DNA of 64,000 nucleotides from Micromonospora sp. WMMA1947 (GTDB taxonomy: Bacteria; Actinomycetota; Actinomycetes; Mycobacteriales; Micromonosporaceae), in NCBI RefSeq assembly GCF_027497355.1, contig NZ_CP114909.1:3305001-3369000 (forward strand), in the 5' to 3' direction. Made by a program: the position numbers and the translations under genes. The notes beneath the pieces were generated by a model. The model searched no databases and had not been told where the DNA came from. It saw only the letters and a program-made list of their open reading frames with translations. Shown piece after piece: positions 37,920 through 49,087 of the stretch (position 1 is the stretch's first letter; the number at the start of each line of letters is the position of its first letter).

Positions 37920-38306
37920 ATGCGTGACGACAGGGCGGTGCTACGGCACCGCGAGGCAGCGGCCCGGCTGCGCGGCGACGGCCGCGACGGGCCGCTGATC
38001 GGCGGGCCCCGGCGCCCCGAGGGCCGCCCTCCGCGCTACTTCACCGTGCACCTGGGCTTCGCCGCCGCCGACCCCGCCGTCGCGCGGGAGCACGCCGTGG
38101 CGTACGCCGAAGCACTCGGCCTGCTCCGCCCGGAGCTGGCACTCGGCGCGGCGGCGCTGTCCCCGGCGGACGCCTGGCACCGCGCCGAGCGGCTGTTCTG
38201 CGACGCCGCCGGGCCCGACGGCGAGCGCTGCGCCGACGTGGCCGGTCACCCCGGCTTCCACCACGCGCCCGGTCCGGGCGGACTCGGCTGGGGCGACGGT
38301 GACTGA
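37920..38306 (+). CDS. hypothetical protein, 128 residues
   Basis: I do not recognise it. The protein is Arg/Ala/Gly-rich with a possible alpha/beta core (RYFTVHLGFAAADPAVAREHAVAYAEALGL, about 39-68). Two Cys lie at about 94 and 102 (LFCDAAGPDGERCADVAG) and two His near the end (HPGFHHAPG). GGGGAGGG precedes the ATG at 37920. It is convergent with the DUF397 gene, with 7 bases between stops. Composition matches its neighbours, so there is no sign of recent transfer. Confidence 0.6.
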   Translation: MRDDRAVLRHREAAARLRGDGRDGPLIGGPRRPEGRPPRYFTVHLGFAAADPAVAREHAVAYAEALGLLRPELALGAAALSPADAWHRAERLFCDAAGPDGERCADVAGHPGFHHAPGPGGLGWGDGD

Positions 38307-38313
38307 AGCGCGT

Positions 38314-38532
38314 TCAGTCCAGGTCGAACTCGCCGTCCTGGGCGCCCGCGACGAACGCATCCCACTCGGCCTGGGTGAAGACCAGCACCGGCCCGTCCGG
38401 CTCGGCGGAGTTGCGCATACCGATCAGGTCATCGACGAAGGCCACTTCGACCGCTCCCTCGGAGGTGTCGCCCTCAGCCCGCTGCCAAACCGCCCGGGAG
38501 AGGTCGAAATCGCCCTTGGGGTGCTGACCCAT
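38314..38532 (-). CDS. DUF397 domain protein
   Basis: A 72-residue protein of the DUF397 family, with SRAVWQRAEGD, VEVAFVDDLIGMRNS and VLVFTQAEWDAFVAGAQDGEFDLD. It is usually found next to XRE/DUF5753 regulators in actinomycetes as a small partner; no such regulator is adjacent here, so it is an orphan copy. GGAGGA precedes the ATG at 38532. It is divergent from pepN. Confidence 0.88.
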   Translation of the reverse strand: MGQHPKGDFDLSRAVWQRAEGDTSEGAVEVAFVDDLIGMRNSAEPDGPVLVFTQAEWDAFVAGAQDGEFDLD

Positions 38533-38598
38533 CGCTGTTCCTCCATCGCCATGCGTAACGAGACGGCCCGAGCGGACCTCATCGGGCAGGATAAGCGG

Positions 38599-41115
<2,517 letters not shown>

Positions 41116-41197
41116 CCGGGCACGCCGGGCGGGGCTCACCCGCCCGGCGTGACCGACCCCGCCCGGGGCCGTCCGGCGGGCAGCCTACGATCGCGGG

Positions 41198-41794
41198 GTG
41201 GAGGAAGACATCCGGCGGGTCGGGATCATGGGTGGCACGTTCGACCCGATCCACCACGGGCACCTGGTGGCGGCGAGCGAGGTGGCCGACCGGTTCGGCC
41301 TGGACGAGGTCGTGTTCGTGCCGACCGGGCAACCGTGGCAGAAGGCGGAGGAAGCGGTCACCCCCGCCGAGGACCGCTACCTCATGACGGTGATCGCCAC
41401 CGCCTCCAACCCGCGTTTCCAGGTGAGCCGGGTCGACATCGACCGGGGTGGTCCCACCTACACCGTCGACACGCTGCGCGACCTGCACGCCGAGTACGGC
41501 CCGAAGGCGCAGTTGTTCTTCATCACCGGTGCGGACGCCCTGGAGCGCATCCTCTCCTGGAAGGACCTGGACGAGGCGCTCGAACTGGCCCACTTCATCG
41601 GCGTGACCCGGCCCGGCTTCGAACTCACCGACAAGCACCTCCCGGCCGACTCGGTCAGCCTGGTGCAGGTGCCGGCGATGGCGATCTCCTCGACCGACTG
41701 CCGCGCGCGGGTCGCCCGGGGGGAGCCGGTGTGGTACTTGGTGCCCGACGGTGTGGTGCAGTACATCGCGAAACGGCGTCTTTACCAGCGGTGA
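41198..41794 (+). CDS. nadD: nicotinate-nucleotide adenylyltransferase
   Basis: Makes nicotinate adenine dinucleotide in NAD synthesis. The 198-residue protein has [12 protein letters not shown] (the nucleotidyl transferase HxGH site) near 12-23 and the C-terminal [10 protein letters not shown], the ISSTxIR-like motif. The start is GTG at 41198. It leads the nadD-rsfS-phosphatase cluster. Confidence 0.95.
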   Translation: MEEDIRRVGIMGGTFDPIHHGHLVAASEVADRFGLDEVVFVPTGQPWQKAEEAVTPAEDRYLMTVIATASNPRFQVSRVDIDRGGPTYTVDTLRDLHAEYGPKAQLFFITGADALERILSWKDLDEALELAHFIGVTRPGFELTDKHLPADSVSLVQVPAMAISSTDCRARVARGEPVWYLVPDGVVQYIAKRRLYQR

Positions 41795-41904
41795 TTCGCC
41801 CCTTTGTGTCCCGGTTCATGCCTGTAATCGACGAGAACTGACAAGTCGCCGCACCGCCGGGTGTGAGACGCTTGGAGGGTCGCACGGTTGATCGAAGGAG
41901 AACG

Positions 41905-42309
41905 GTGACAGTTTCCGAACGCGCGCACGAGCTGGCGATCGCCGCCGCCCAGGCCGCGGCCGACAAGAAGGCACAGGACATCGTCATCATCGACGTGGGC
42001 GACCAGCTCGCGATCACCGACGCGTTCCTGCTGGCCGCCGCTCCGAACGAGCGTCAGGTGCTCGCCATCGTCGACGCCATCGAGGAGCGCCTGCTCGAGC
42101 TGCCGGAGAAGGCCAAGCCGGTGCGCCGCGAGGGTGAGCGCGGCGGCCGCTGGGTGCTGCTCGACTACGTCGACATCGTGGTGCACGTCCAGCACACCGA
42201 GGAGCGCGAGTTCTACGCGCTCGACCGGCTCTGGAAGGACTGCCCGCAGATCCCGTTCACCGATCGCGACCTGGCCGACTCGGCCGCCGGCACCGCCACC
42301 GCCGAATGA
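41905..42309 (+). CDS. rsfS: ribosomal silencing factor RsfS
   Basis: Binds ribosomal protein L14 and blocks subunit joining in starvation. The 134-residue protein has the family core DIVIIDVGDQLAITDAFLLA and GRWVLLDYVDIVVHVQ. GAAGGAG precedes the GTG at 41905. It overlaps the next gene by 4 bp. Confidence 0.95.
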   Translation: MTVSERAHELAIAAAQAAADKKAQDIVIIDVGDQLAITDAFLLAAAPNERQVLAIVDAIEERLLELPEKAKPVRREGERGGRWVLLDYVDIVVHVQHTEEREFYALDRLWKDCPQIPFTDRDLADSAAGTATAE

Positions 42310-42935
42310 CCCGCCTGATCATCTGGCGGCACGGCAACACCGACTGGAACGCCGCGAGCCGGGTCCAGGGGCAGACCGACGTGCCGCTCAACGACCTCGG
42401 CCGGGAACAGGCCCGCGCCGCCGCGCCGGTGCTCGCCGCGCTGCGCCCGGACGCCATCGTCGCCAGCGACCTGCGCCGGGCCGCCGACACCGCAGCCGCG
42501 CTCGCGGCGCTGACCGGGCTGCCGGTCCGCTCCGACGCCCGGCTGCGCGAACGGCACTTCGGCCAGTGGCAGGGCCTCACCCTGACCGAGGTGGCCGAGC
42601 GGTTCCCCGACGAGTACGCCCGCTGGCGGGCCGGTGACCCCGACCCGGGCGCCGGCATCGAGCCCCTGGGCGACCTGGGCGCCCGGCTCGGCGCCGGCTT
42701 CCAGGACGCCGCCGACCTGGCCACCGGCGGCACCGTCGTGGTGACCACCCACGGCGGCGGGGCCCGGCAGGGCGTCGGGCACCTGCTCGGCTGGGACCAC
42801 ACCGTGCTGCGCAGCCTCGGCTCCCTGGCGAACTGCCACTGGACCGAACTGCGCCACGACGAGGTTCGGGGCTGGCACCTGCGGGCGCACAACGTCGGGC
42901 TGATCACCCAGCCGGCGCTCACCGACGCGGTCTGA
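42306..42935 (+). CDS. histidine phosphatase (phosphoglycerate mutase-like)
   Basis: A 209-residue enzyme with the catalytic RHGNTDWN (RHG at 8-10), a second Arg in ASDLRRAADTA, and the later His in VTTHGGGARQ. Its place right after rsfS is that of the mycobacterial glucosyl-3-phosphoglycerate phosphatase GpgP, which makes it a candidate for that role; a broad-specificity phosphatase is the alternative. The start overlaps rsfS (ATGA). Confidence 0.88.
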   Translation: MTRLIIWRHGNTDWNAASRVQGQTDVPLNDLGREQARAAAPVLAALRPDAIVASDLRRAADTAAALAALTGLPVRSDARLRERHFGQWQGLTLTEVAERFPDEYARWRAGDPDPGAGIEPLGDLGARLGAGFQDAADLATGGTVVVTTHGGGARQGVGHLLGWDHTVLRSLGSLANCHWTELRHDEVRGWHLRAHNVGLITQPALTDAV

Positions 42936-42983
42936 CACCTCCAGCCCCGGCACCTCACAGCGCCATCGGCTAGCGTGCCGGTC

Positions 42984-43838
42984 ATGCCCGTCGCGGTCGT
43001 CACCGACTCCACCGCCTACCTGCCCCCCGACCTGGTCCGCGCACGCGGGCTCACCGTCGTCCCGCTGACCGTCGTGCTCAACGGCGCGGAAGGACTGGAG
43101 GGCATCGAGACCTCCCCGGCCGACGCCACCCGGGCGCTGAGCGGCCGTCGGGTCTCGGTGAGCACGTCCCGGCCCGCGCCGGAACAGTTCGCGCAGGTCT
43201 ACCGCGCGCTGCTCGCCGACGGCGCCGACGGCGTGGTGTCGGTGCACCTGTCCGCCGAGCTGTCCGGCACCGTCGAGGCCGCCCGGCTCGCCGCCGCCGA
43301 GGTCGGCGACGACCGGGTCACCGTCGTCGACAGCCGATCCACCGGCATGGGTCTCGGCTTCCCGGCGCTCGCGGCCGCCGCGGCCGCCGCGCGGGGCGCC
43401 GACCTGACCGGGGTACGCGACGCGGCGCTGGACGCGGTCGCCCGGACCACCATCTACTTCTACGTCGACACGCTGGAGTTCCTGCGCCGGGGCGGCCGGA
43501 TCAACGCGGCCGAGGCGCTGCTCGGCACCGCCCTCTCGGTCAAGCCGATCATGCACATGCCGGACGGCGCGATCGTGGTCAAGGACAAGGTCCGTACCGC
43601 CAGCCGGGGCGTGGCACGCCTGGTCGACCTCGCCGTCGAGGCAGCAGGTGACGCCGAGGTGGACCTCGCCGTGCACCACCTCGCCGCGCCGCAACGGGCC
43701 GAGCAGTTGCTGGCGGCGCTGACCGAGCGGCTGGGCGACCGCCTGCACGACACGTACGTCACCGAGGCCGGAGCCGTGGTCGCCGCGCACGCCGGGCCGG
43801 GGCTGGCGTGCGTGGTGGTCCACCGCCGCACGCCCTAG
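42984..43838 (+). CDS. DegV family fatty-acid-binding protein
   Basis: A 284-residue protein with VVTDSTAYLPPD at the start, the VSTSRPAPEQF and SVHLSAELSGTV motifs, and the VDSRSTGMGLGF and SVKPIMHMPDG segments that build the fatty acid pocket. Such proteins present fatty acids to FakA-type kinases. The ATG at 42984 is preferred to a GTG three codons earlier. Confidence 0.93.
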   Translation: MPVAVVTDSTAYLPPDLVRARGLTVVPLTVVLNGAEGLEGIETSPADATRALSGRRVSVSTSRPAPEQFAQVYRALLADGADGVVSVHLSAELSGTVEAARLAAAEVGDDRVTVVDSRSTGMGLGFPALAAAAAAARGADLTGVRDAALDAVARTTIYFYVDTLEFLRRGGRINAAEALLGTALSVKPIMHMPDGAIVVKDKVRTASRGVARLVDLAVEAAGDAEVDLAVHHLAAPQRAEQLLAALTERLGDRLHDTYVTEAGAVVAAHAGPGLACVVVHRRTP

Positions 43839-43847
43839 GGTGGCCGG

Positions 43848-44624
43848 ATGAGCCCACTGTCGTACGTCGTCACCGGAGGCGGGCGCGGCGTCGGGCGGGC
43901 GATCGTGGAACGGCTGGCCACCGATGGCGGCACTGTGGTCGTGGTCGAGCGGGACACCGGCGCGCTGGACTGGCTGGCCCGGCACCCGCTGGCCGACCGG
44001 CTGCACGCGGTGACCGGGGACGCCGGCGACGAGGCGGTCACCGGCCGGGCCGCCGACCGCGCCGAGGCGTCCGCGCCGCTGGCCGGCTGGGTCAACAACG
44101 CCGCCGTCTTCCGCGACGCCGACCTGCACCGCGCGCCCGCGGCCGAGGTCGTCGACCTGATCACGCTCAACCTGCGCCCCGCCGTGGCCGGGGCCGGCAC
44201 CGCCGTACGCCGCTTCCTGGCCGCCGGGTCCGGCGGCGCGATCGTCAACGTCTCGTCCCACCAGGCCCGCCGGGCGGTGCCGGGCGCCCTGCCGTACGCG
44301 ACAGCCAAGGCCGCGCTGGAAGGGCTGACCCGGGCGCTCGCCGTCGACTACGGTCCCCGCGGGATCCGCGCCAACGCGGTGGCGCTCGGCTCCGTCCACA
44401 CCGAACGGCACGCCGCCTACCTCGCCGGGCTCGACCCGGCTGCGGTGGCGCACGTCGACGCGGAGATGGCCCGGCTGCATCCGGTCGGCCGGATCGGGCG
44501 TACCGACGAGGTGGCCGAGGTGGTCGCGTTCCTGCTCTCCGAGCGCGCCTCGTTCGTCAACGGCGCGACCGTGCCGGTCGACGGGGGCCGGGCCGCGCTC
44601 GGCCTGGACCCGGAGGCGCGCTGA
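43848..44624 (+). CDS. short-chain dehydrogenase/reductase
   Basis: A 258-residue SDR with the cofactor loop TGGGRGVG (about 9-16), VNNAA, the catalytic Ser in VNVSSHQ and YATAK (Tyr-x3-Lys). The acidic residue after the second strand (VVVERD) suggests NAD preference. It follows degV by 9 bases. The substrate is unknown. Confidence 0.9.
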   Translation: MSPLSYVVTGGGRGVGRAIVERLATDGGTVVVVERDTGALDWLARHPLADRLHAVTGDAGDEAVTGRAADRAEASAPLAGWVNNAAVFRDADLHRAPAAEVVDLITLNLRPAVAGAGTAVRRFLAAGSGGAIVNVSSHQARRAVPGALPYATAKAALEGLTRALAVDYGPRGIRANAVALGSVHTERHAAYLAGLDPAAVAHVDAEMARLHPVGRIGRTDEVAEVVAFLLSERASFVNGATVPVDGGRAALGLDPEAR

Positions 44625-44749
44625 GCTTCGCCTCCAGGCCCTAGCACAGTCAGGGCTTGATCGGGTCGCCGTCCACAGTGCCCGCGTCGTCCACAGGTGA
44701 GGCTTCACCGGCCGACGGTTGACGAGCCGTCGCCGTAGCGTCCGGAGCC

Positions 44750-45895
44750 GTGCCAGACGACGAGGAGACGACGGTACGGCGGCGGCTCGCCCGGCTGTCC
44801 GGGTTCGAGGACGCCGCCGCCGTCCCGCCGTTCCCCGCCGACCGCTCGGGCGAGGCCGGCCATCGCGCCGGCGAGGCTAAGCTCGGCCCGGATCTCGGCG
44901 CGCAGGGCGGCCGGGCGGCGCGGTCCTCCCGGCGGTCCGGGCTTTCCCGGTCCGGACCGGACTCCGGCCCTTGGCCTGACAAAGCCGGGCCGATCTTCAA
45001 CGGCGGTTCCGTTGCGGCCTTTGGGCACGCCGCGGGCGGGGCTGGGCCGGATGTCCGAGGCCGGCTCGGGCCCGTGCCGGACGAAAACGAGCCGGGTTTC
45101 GGCCTGCGTCCCGGCCTCCCGGAGCGCTACGGCGGGCGGGAGCATCCGTTCGGAGTTGATCCGGCCTCCGCCGAACCGGACGCCGACGGGCACGGGCTCG
45201 ACGACCAGCCGGCAGCCGAGCGCAGCCTGGCGTCCCGGCTACCCGGTCCCGGGGCGTTCGATCCCGGCCGCCGGGGCGTACGCGCGCTCGCGGCGGTGGC
45301 GGCAGTGGTGGTCACAGTGGCCGCCGTCTGGGCGTGGCGCTCCCGTCCCAGCGCCGAGCCCGTCCAGCCGGCCGCGGCGTCCGCCGAGGCGCCGGTGAGC
45401 GCGGCGACCGAAGCGGTTCCCGGGGTGCCCGCGCCGGCCGGCACACCCGGTCAGGTGGTCGTCGCGCTGGCCGGCAAGGTCCGCCGCCCCGGCCTCGTCC
45501 GCCTGCCGGCCGGTGCGCGAGTGGCCGACGCGATCGAGGCGGCGGGCGGTGCGCTGCCCGGCGTCGACATCGCCCTGCTGAATCCCGCCCGCAAGGTCAC
45601 CGACGGCGAGCTGATCCTGGTCGGCGTCACCGCCCCACCCGGCCAGGCCGCGCCCGGCCCGGCAGCCGGTGGCGCTGCGCCGGGTGGTTCGGCGGCACCG
45701 GCCGGCCCGGTCAACCTGAACACCGCCACGCTGGCCCAGCTCGACGCGCTGCCGGGCGTAGGGCCGGTGCTCGCCCAGCGGATCCTCGACCACCGGGACC
45801 GCAACGGCGGGTTCCGGTCGGTGTCCGACCTGCGCCAGGTCGACGGCATCGGCGACGCCCGGTACGAGCAGCTCAAGGAACTGGTGACGGTGTGA
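44750..45895 (+). CDS. comEA: ComEA-like DNA-binding competence protein
   Basis: A 381-residue protein. A long hydrophilic N-terminal region (1-175) precedes one membrane helix (about 178-198). An SLBB-like domain follows (about 235-290, VVALAGKVRRPGLVRLPAGARV), then a Gly/Ala/Pro linker and a C-terminal helix-hairpin-helix DNA-binding domain (about 322-381, VNLNTATLAQLDALPGVGPVLAQRI). The extracellular HhH domain binds incoming DNA in competent bacteria. GTG at 44750 is the start. The stop overlaps the comEC start (GTGA at 45892-45895), so the two form one operon. The cytoplasmic head is longer than in Bacillus. Confidence 0.92.
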   Translation: MPDDEETTVRRRLARLSGFEDAAAVPPFPADRSGEAGHRAGEAKLGPDLGAQGGRAARSSRRSGLSRSGPDSGPWPDKAGPIFNGGSVAAFGHAAGGAGPDVRGRLGPVPDENEPGFGLRPGLPERYGGREHPFGVDPASAEPDADGHGLDDQPAAERSLASRLPGPGAFDPGRRGVRALAAVAAVVVTVAAVWAWRSRPSAEPVQPAAASAEAPVSAATEAVPGVPAPAGTPGQVVVALAGKVRRPGLVRLPAGARVADAIEAAGGALPGVDIALLNPARKVTDGELILVGVTAPPGQAAPGPAAGGAAPGGSAAPAGPVNLNTATLAQLDALPGVGPVLAQRILDHRDRNGGFRSVSDLRQVDGIGDARYEQLKELVTV

Positions 45896-46746
45896 CCGTC
45901 CGACGCGGGCCGCGCGGTCAGGGCCTTCGCGCGGCTCTCGACGGGGAGGCGGCCGGCCGCGACGTGCCCGACCTGCGGCTGGCCGGGCTGGCGGTGGCGG
46001 CCTGGCTCGCCGCGCTGGCCGGGCTGCACCTCAGCGTCGGTGCGAGCGTGTGGCTGGCCGTGGTCGCCGCCGCGCTCGCCCTGCTCGCGGGCCTGCACCT
46101 GTGCGGCGTGCTCGGCCGGCCGGGTGCGACGGTCCGCCGCTACGGCTGGATCGCTGTCGCCGTGCTGCTCGGCGTGCTCTGCGGGGCGGCGGCCACCGGC
46201 GCCCGGGTCGCGGTCCGCGACGCCGCCCCGGTCCGCGCGCTCGTCGCCGATCGCGCCCTGGTCATCGCCGAGCTGCTGTTGCGCGACGATCCCCGCCCGG
46301 TACGCGGTGCGCCCGGCCGGCAACCGATGCTGCTCGTCCGCGTGGACCTGATCCGGCTCACCGGCCCCGACGGCGCTCGCGTCACCGGCCCGGTACGCGC
46401 GCTGGTGCTCGCCACCGACCCGGCCTGGCGTCCGCTGCTGCCCGGGCAGCGGGTCACCAGCCGGGGGCGACTGTCCGCACCGCGTGGCGGCGACCTGACC
46501 GCCGCCGTGCTCTCCACCGCCGACCCGCCCACGCTGCGCGGCGCCGCGTCGTGGCCGCAACGGGCCGCGGGCGTGCTGCGCGCCGGGCTGCAACGGGCCT
46601 GCGAGCCGCTGCCGGACGCGCCGGGCGGGCTGTTGCCCGGCCTCGTGGTGGGCGACACCAGCCGGCTGCTGCCGGAGGTGGAGGAGGACTTTCGAGCCAC
46701 CGGGATGACCCACCTCAACGCGGTGTCCGGTGCGAACGTTCGCTAG
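45892..46746 (+). pseudogene. comEC: comEC 5' part, interrupted by integrative element
   Basis: The N-terminal 283 codons of ComEC, the membrane channel for DNA uptake, including several helices (about 25-115) and the OB-fold-like region. The frame runs into the first bases of the element and stops after ...LNAVSGANVR with TAG at 46744-46746. The final own codons (GCGAAC, then the core AACGT) join in frame with the fragment at 59487. The two parts add up to 2424 bases, 808 codons including the stop. As it stands the fragment lacks the competence core and the metallo-beta-lactamase domain and should not work as a channel. Confidence 0.93.
46735..46739. mobile_element. attL core (AACGT) of the integrative element
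   Basis: AACGT is the longest sequence shared by the two element-comEC junctions (46735-46739 and 59487-59491). Left of it is comEC, right of it is element DNA. The crossover dinucleotide of the serine integrase must lie within it. The symmetry of the joined attP arms points to AC at 46736-46737. Confidence 0.85.
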
Positions 46747-46769
46747 GGGTAGTGCTACGGTACCACGTC

Positions 46770-48230
46770 ATGGGGGAGACGAGACCGGGTCTGCGGGCCG
46801 CAGTTATCGCCGTCATCTACGCGCGGGTGAGCGACGACGACAAGAAGCGGCGCAGGTCGGTCGGCGAGCAAGAGCAGGAGTGCCGGCAAGACGCAGACGA
46901 CCAGTCATGGACGGTCGCTCGGGTCTTCGTTGACAACGACCGTTCGGCCAGCCGCTACGCCCGCAAGCAGCGGGAAGAGTACGTTAAGTTGCTCGACTAC
47001 CTCGCCGCTGAGCACGTCGATGTGCTGATCCTGTGGGAGTCGTCGCGTGGTGGGCGGGAGCTTGAGGGTTGGGCTGGCTTGCTCAACCTGTGCCGTCGCC
47101 ATCAAGTCCGCATCCATGTCGTTACCCATCGGCGGACGTACGACCTTGAGAATCCTCGGGACTGGCGCACCCTCGCAGAGGACGGCGTTGATTCGGCGTA
47201 CGAGAGTGAGAAGACGCGAGAGCGAATCTTGCGATCCGTGCGCGCCAAGGCTGCCAGCGGGAAGCCGCACGGCAAGCTGCTCTACGGCTACCGGCGGACC
47301 TATGACGACCGGGGTAACTTCATCGCTCAGGTCATCCATGAGGAGCAGGCCGAGGTGATCCGGGAGGCTGCTCGGCGGGTCGCCAGCGGGGAGCCTTGCC
47401 GGTCGATCGCACTGGACTTCAACCGTCGAGGTATCCCTACACCGAGGACCGGCGAGAAGGGGTGGCAGCTCAGTCAGATCGGCCGGATGTTGCAGAACCC
47501 TGGGTACATCGGCAAGCGGGTCCACCTCGGCAAGATCGTGGGTGACGCCGACTGGCCACCCCTGCTCGATGCGGAGACGTATGCCGTGTGCCGGTCGATC
47601 CTGACCGATCCGCGGCGGAAGACGCAGCGGGATACCGCCGTGCGCCATCTGCTCTCAGGGCCCGCACTCTGCGACGTATGCGGTTCTCGGCTGCGGGTGC
47701 AGAAGAACCGGACGCACTACGGCTATGTGTGCGCCGCGCAGTTCTGCGTCTCGGTGAAGACCACCGTGCTTGAGCAGTTCGTGGTGGCTGTACTCATGGC
47801 CCGCTTGGCGCGGCCGGATGCGCTCGACCTGCTCAACCCTGAGCGTGAGGCAGGCAGCCGCCAGCGGGCAGAGGACGAGGCCAAGCGCAAGAGAGCGAGG
47901 CTTGAAGAGTGGTACGAGGCGGCTGCACGCGATGAGATCAGCCCTGCCGGTCTCGCCTCGATCGAACGGACGTTGCTCGCTGAGATCGAGGATGCCGAGC
48001 GTCGGGCGGAACACGTCGATGTGCCGCCCTTGCTGCGGGATCTGGTAGGCCCCGGCGTTGAGCAGAGATGGGAACGGCTGACGATTGGTCAGCAACGCGA
48101 GGTGGTGACGCTCCTGCTCGACCTTCGGGTGGGGAAGACGTACAAGGGCGCACGGACGCTCGACCCCCGCAGGTTGGACAACTCCCGATGGCGAGGCAGT
48201 AGCAAGACGTGGGGTGAAGGCGCGCTGTAG
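46770..48230 (+). CDS. int: large serine recombinase (site-specific integrase)
   Basis: Carries out integration between attP and the attB in comEC. The 486-residue protein has a resolvase-type catalytic domain with VIYARVSDDD (nucleophile Ser21) and the conserved ILWESSRGGRE segment near 90-100. A recombinase domain follows (HGKLLYGYRR...), with GWQLSQIGRMLQNPGYIG near 235-250. A zinc ribbon CDVCGSRL...YVCAAQFC lies near 301-326, and a coiled coil near 360-410. The ATG at 46770 is the first start giving a normal N-terminus, 31 bases after the core. No ribosome site is visible, so it may be leaderless from TACGGT at 46756-46761 or read through from comEA-comEC. Confidence 0.95.
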   Translation: MGETRPGLRAAVIAVIYARVSDDDKKRRRSVGEQEQECRQDADDQSWTVARVFVDNDRSASRYARKQREEYVKLLDYLAAEHVDVLILWESSRGGRELEGWAGLLNLCRRHQVRIHVVTHRRTYDLENPRDWRTLAEDGVDSAYESEKTRERILRSVRAKAASGKPHGKLLYGYRRTYDDRGNFIAQVIHEEQAEVIREAARRVASGEPCRSIALDFNRRGIPTPRTGEKGWQLSQIGRMLQNPGYIGKRVHLGKIVGDADWPPLLDAETYAVCRSILTDPRRKTQRDTAVRHLLSGPALCDVCGSRLRVQKNRTHYGYVCAAQFCVSVKTTVLEQFVVAVLMARLARPDALDLLNPEREAGSRQRAEDEAKRKRARLEEWYEAAARDEISPAGLASIERTLLAEIEDAERRAEHVDVPPLLRDLVGPGVEQRWERLTIGQQREVVTLLLDLRVGKTYKGARTLDPRRLDNSRWRGSSKTWGEGAL

Positions 48231-48241
48231 TCAGCGCCCCG

Positions 48242-48709
48242 TTAGCCCTGCTGCCTGCGGCGCGCGGTTGCGAGTTGGGTCCGAACCGTGTTCTTGGGCA
48301 ACTTCAACCTCTCGGCGAGCCAGTTGATGGGTTCGCCGATCCCTGCGTCCTCCAACCTCTTGAAGGTGGCGAGCAGCCCTGCGTAGTAGGCGCCAGGGTC
48401 TTCCCGGGGGGAGGCCGGCATGCTCTTCAGCGTGCCTTCAAGGGCGCGTGCGCTGATGCCGGACAGGCGGGGCGGTTGCTGCTCGCCGCGTACTTCCTGC
48501 TGCATCTCAAGGATGTGCCGCTCGATCCGGCGCATGATGCCCGACGTCATCCCGCGCACTCGCGTCCTCATGTCGGCGTCCTCGGTCAGCCGTAGAAGCA
48601 CCTCGCTCGGCCCCTGGGAGATCGGCTGGCCTTCGTCGAGGAGCCAGCGAGCCGTCACGCTCCAACCTGCCTCGGTGCGGCTGCGCTCGATCGCGTGCTT
48701 GTCAGTCAT
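48242..48709 (-). CDS. hypothetical element protein with C-terminal HTH-like segment
   Basis: A 155-residue, charged, mostly helical protein. Near the C-terminus, INWLAERLKLPKNTVRTQLATARRR (about 127-151) looks like a helix-turn-helix recognition unit. Residues 50-75 are helical (SGIMRRIERHILEMQQEV). It is convergent with the integrase, 11 bases between stops. Its start lies at the edge of a divergent promoter with an inverted repeat, and with -10 AACGAT at 48716-48721 the message would begin at or near the ATG, that is, leaderless. An autoregulating repressor or an excision factor are both possible. Confidence 0.7.
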   Translation of the reverse strand: MTDKHAIERSRTEAGWSVTARWLLDEGQPISQGPSEVLLRLTEDADMRTRVRGMTSGIMRRIERHILEMQQEVRGEQQPPRLSGISARALEGTLKSMPASPREDPGAYYAGLLATFKRLEDAGIGEPINWLAERLKLPKNTVRTQLATARRRQQG

Positions 48710-48738
48710 GGTCCCATCGTTTCAGTCGCCGTAGATAT

Positions 48739-48796
48739 GGTCAAGTCCAGGTCTGACAGTCTGGACTTGACATGCCGGGACTGAGTTGCCTAATCT
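48739..48796. promoter_or_regulatory. divergent promoters sharing an 11-bp inverted-repeat operator
   Basis: GTCAAGTCCAG (48740-48750) and its exact complement CTGGACTTGAC (48761-48771) are 10 bases apart. Each arm holds a -35. Rightward: TTGACA at 48767-48772, 18 bases, TAATCT at 48791-48796. Leftward: TTGACC (complement of 48739-48744), 17 bases, AACGAT (complement of 48716-48721). A dimeric repressor here would shut both directions. Confidence 0.78.
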
Positions 48797-48803
48797 CTTC
48801 TCA

Positions 48804-48820
48804 CGCCGCTGAACGCGGCG
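48804..48820 (+). other. small hairpin in rightward leader
   Basis: CGCCGC (48804-48809) and GCGGCG (48815-48820) flank a 5-base loop, just after the rightward -10. It lies at the expected 5' end of the message for the small genes downstream. Its role is unknown. Confidence 0.4.
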
Positions 48821-48909
48821 GCTGCTACCTGGCGGTAGGTCGGCGGCGAACGACGGCAGGAAGGACGCGATGAGGAGCCCGACCGGCGGGCTCGTGTCAC
48901 CGAAGGGGG

Positions 48910-49047
48910 ATGGTCACCATCTCCAGCGAAACCAAGAACGCTTGCCCGGAAGCGTGGCGGGAGTACATCGACAGGATCGTTGCCCAAGCGCCTCCGTTCT
49001 CGCCGGAGGTGCGTGCACGACTGCGCCGGCTGCTTGCAGCGGCATGA
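48910..49047 (+). CDS. small element protein, 45 residues
   Basis: The ORF reads MVTISSETKNACPEAWREYI and continues DRIVAQAPPFSPEVRARLRR to a short Leu/Ala end. The pattern W-x2-YID-x2-V-x2-APP-x-(S/T)P-x2-R-x-RL recurs in short proteins of actinobacterial mobile elements, which is why this frame is preferred to the overlapping longer ORF starting at 48870. AAGGGG lies directly before the ATG, closer than ideal. The gene is expressed from the divergent promoter upstream. Function is unknown. Confidence 0.62.
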   Translation: MVTISSETKNACPEAWREYIDRIVAQAPPFSPEVRARLRRLLAAA

Positions 49048-49087
49048 AGGCGTTACCTCTACCTGGCAACCCAGCCGGTGAAGGCTG

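Noticed and set aside
44625..44749. Small gene or RNA between the SDR and comEA
   Set aside because: Only a weak GCCCT/AGGGC hairpin near 44638-44656 is visible; no frame or RNA motif stands out.
46050..46769. Upstream extension of the integrase frame
   Set aside because: It would run antiphase through comEC; the integrase fold begins at VIYARVS, just after the ATG at 46770.
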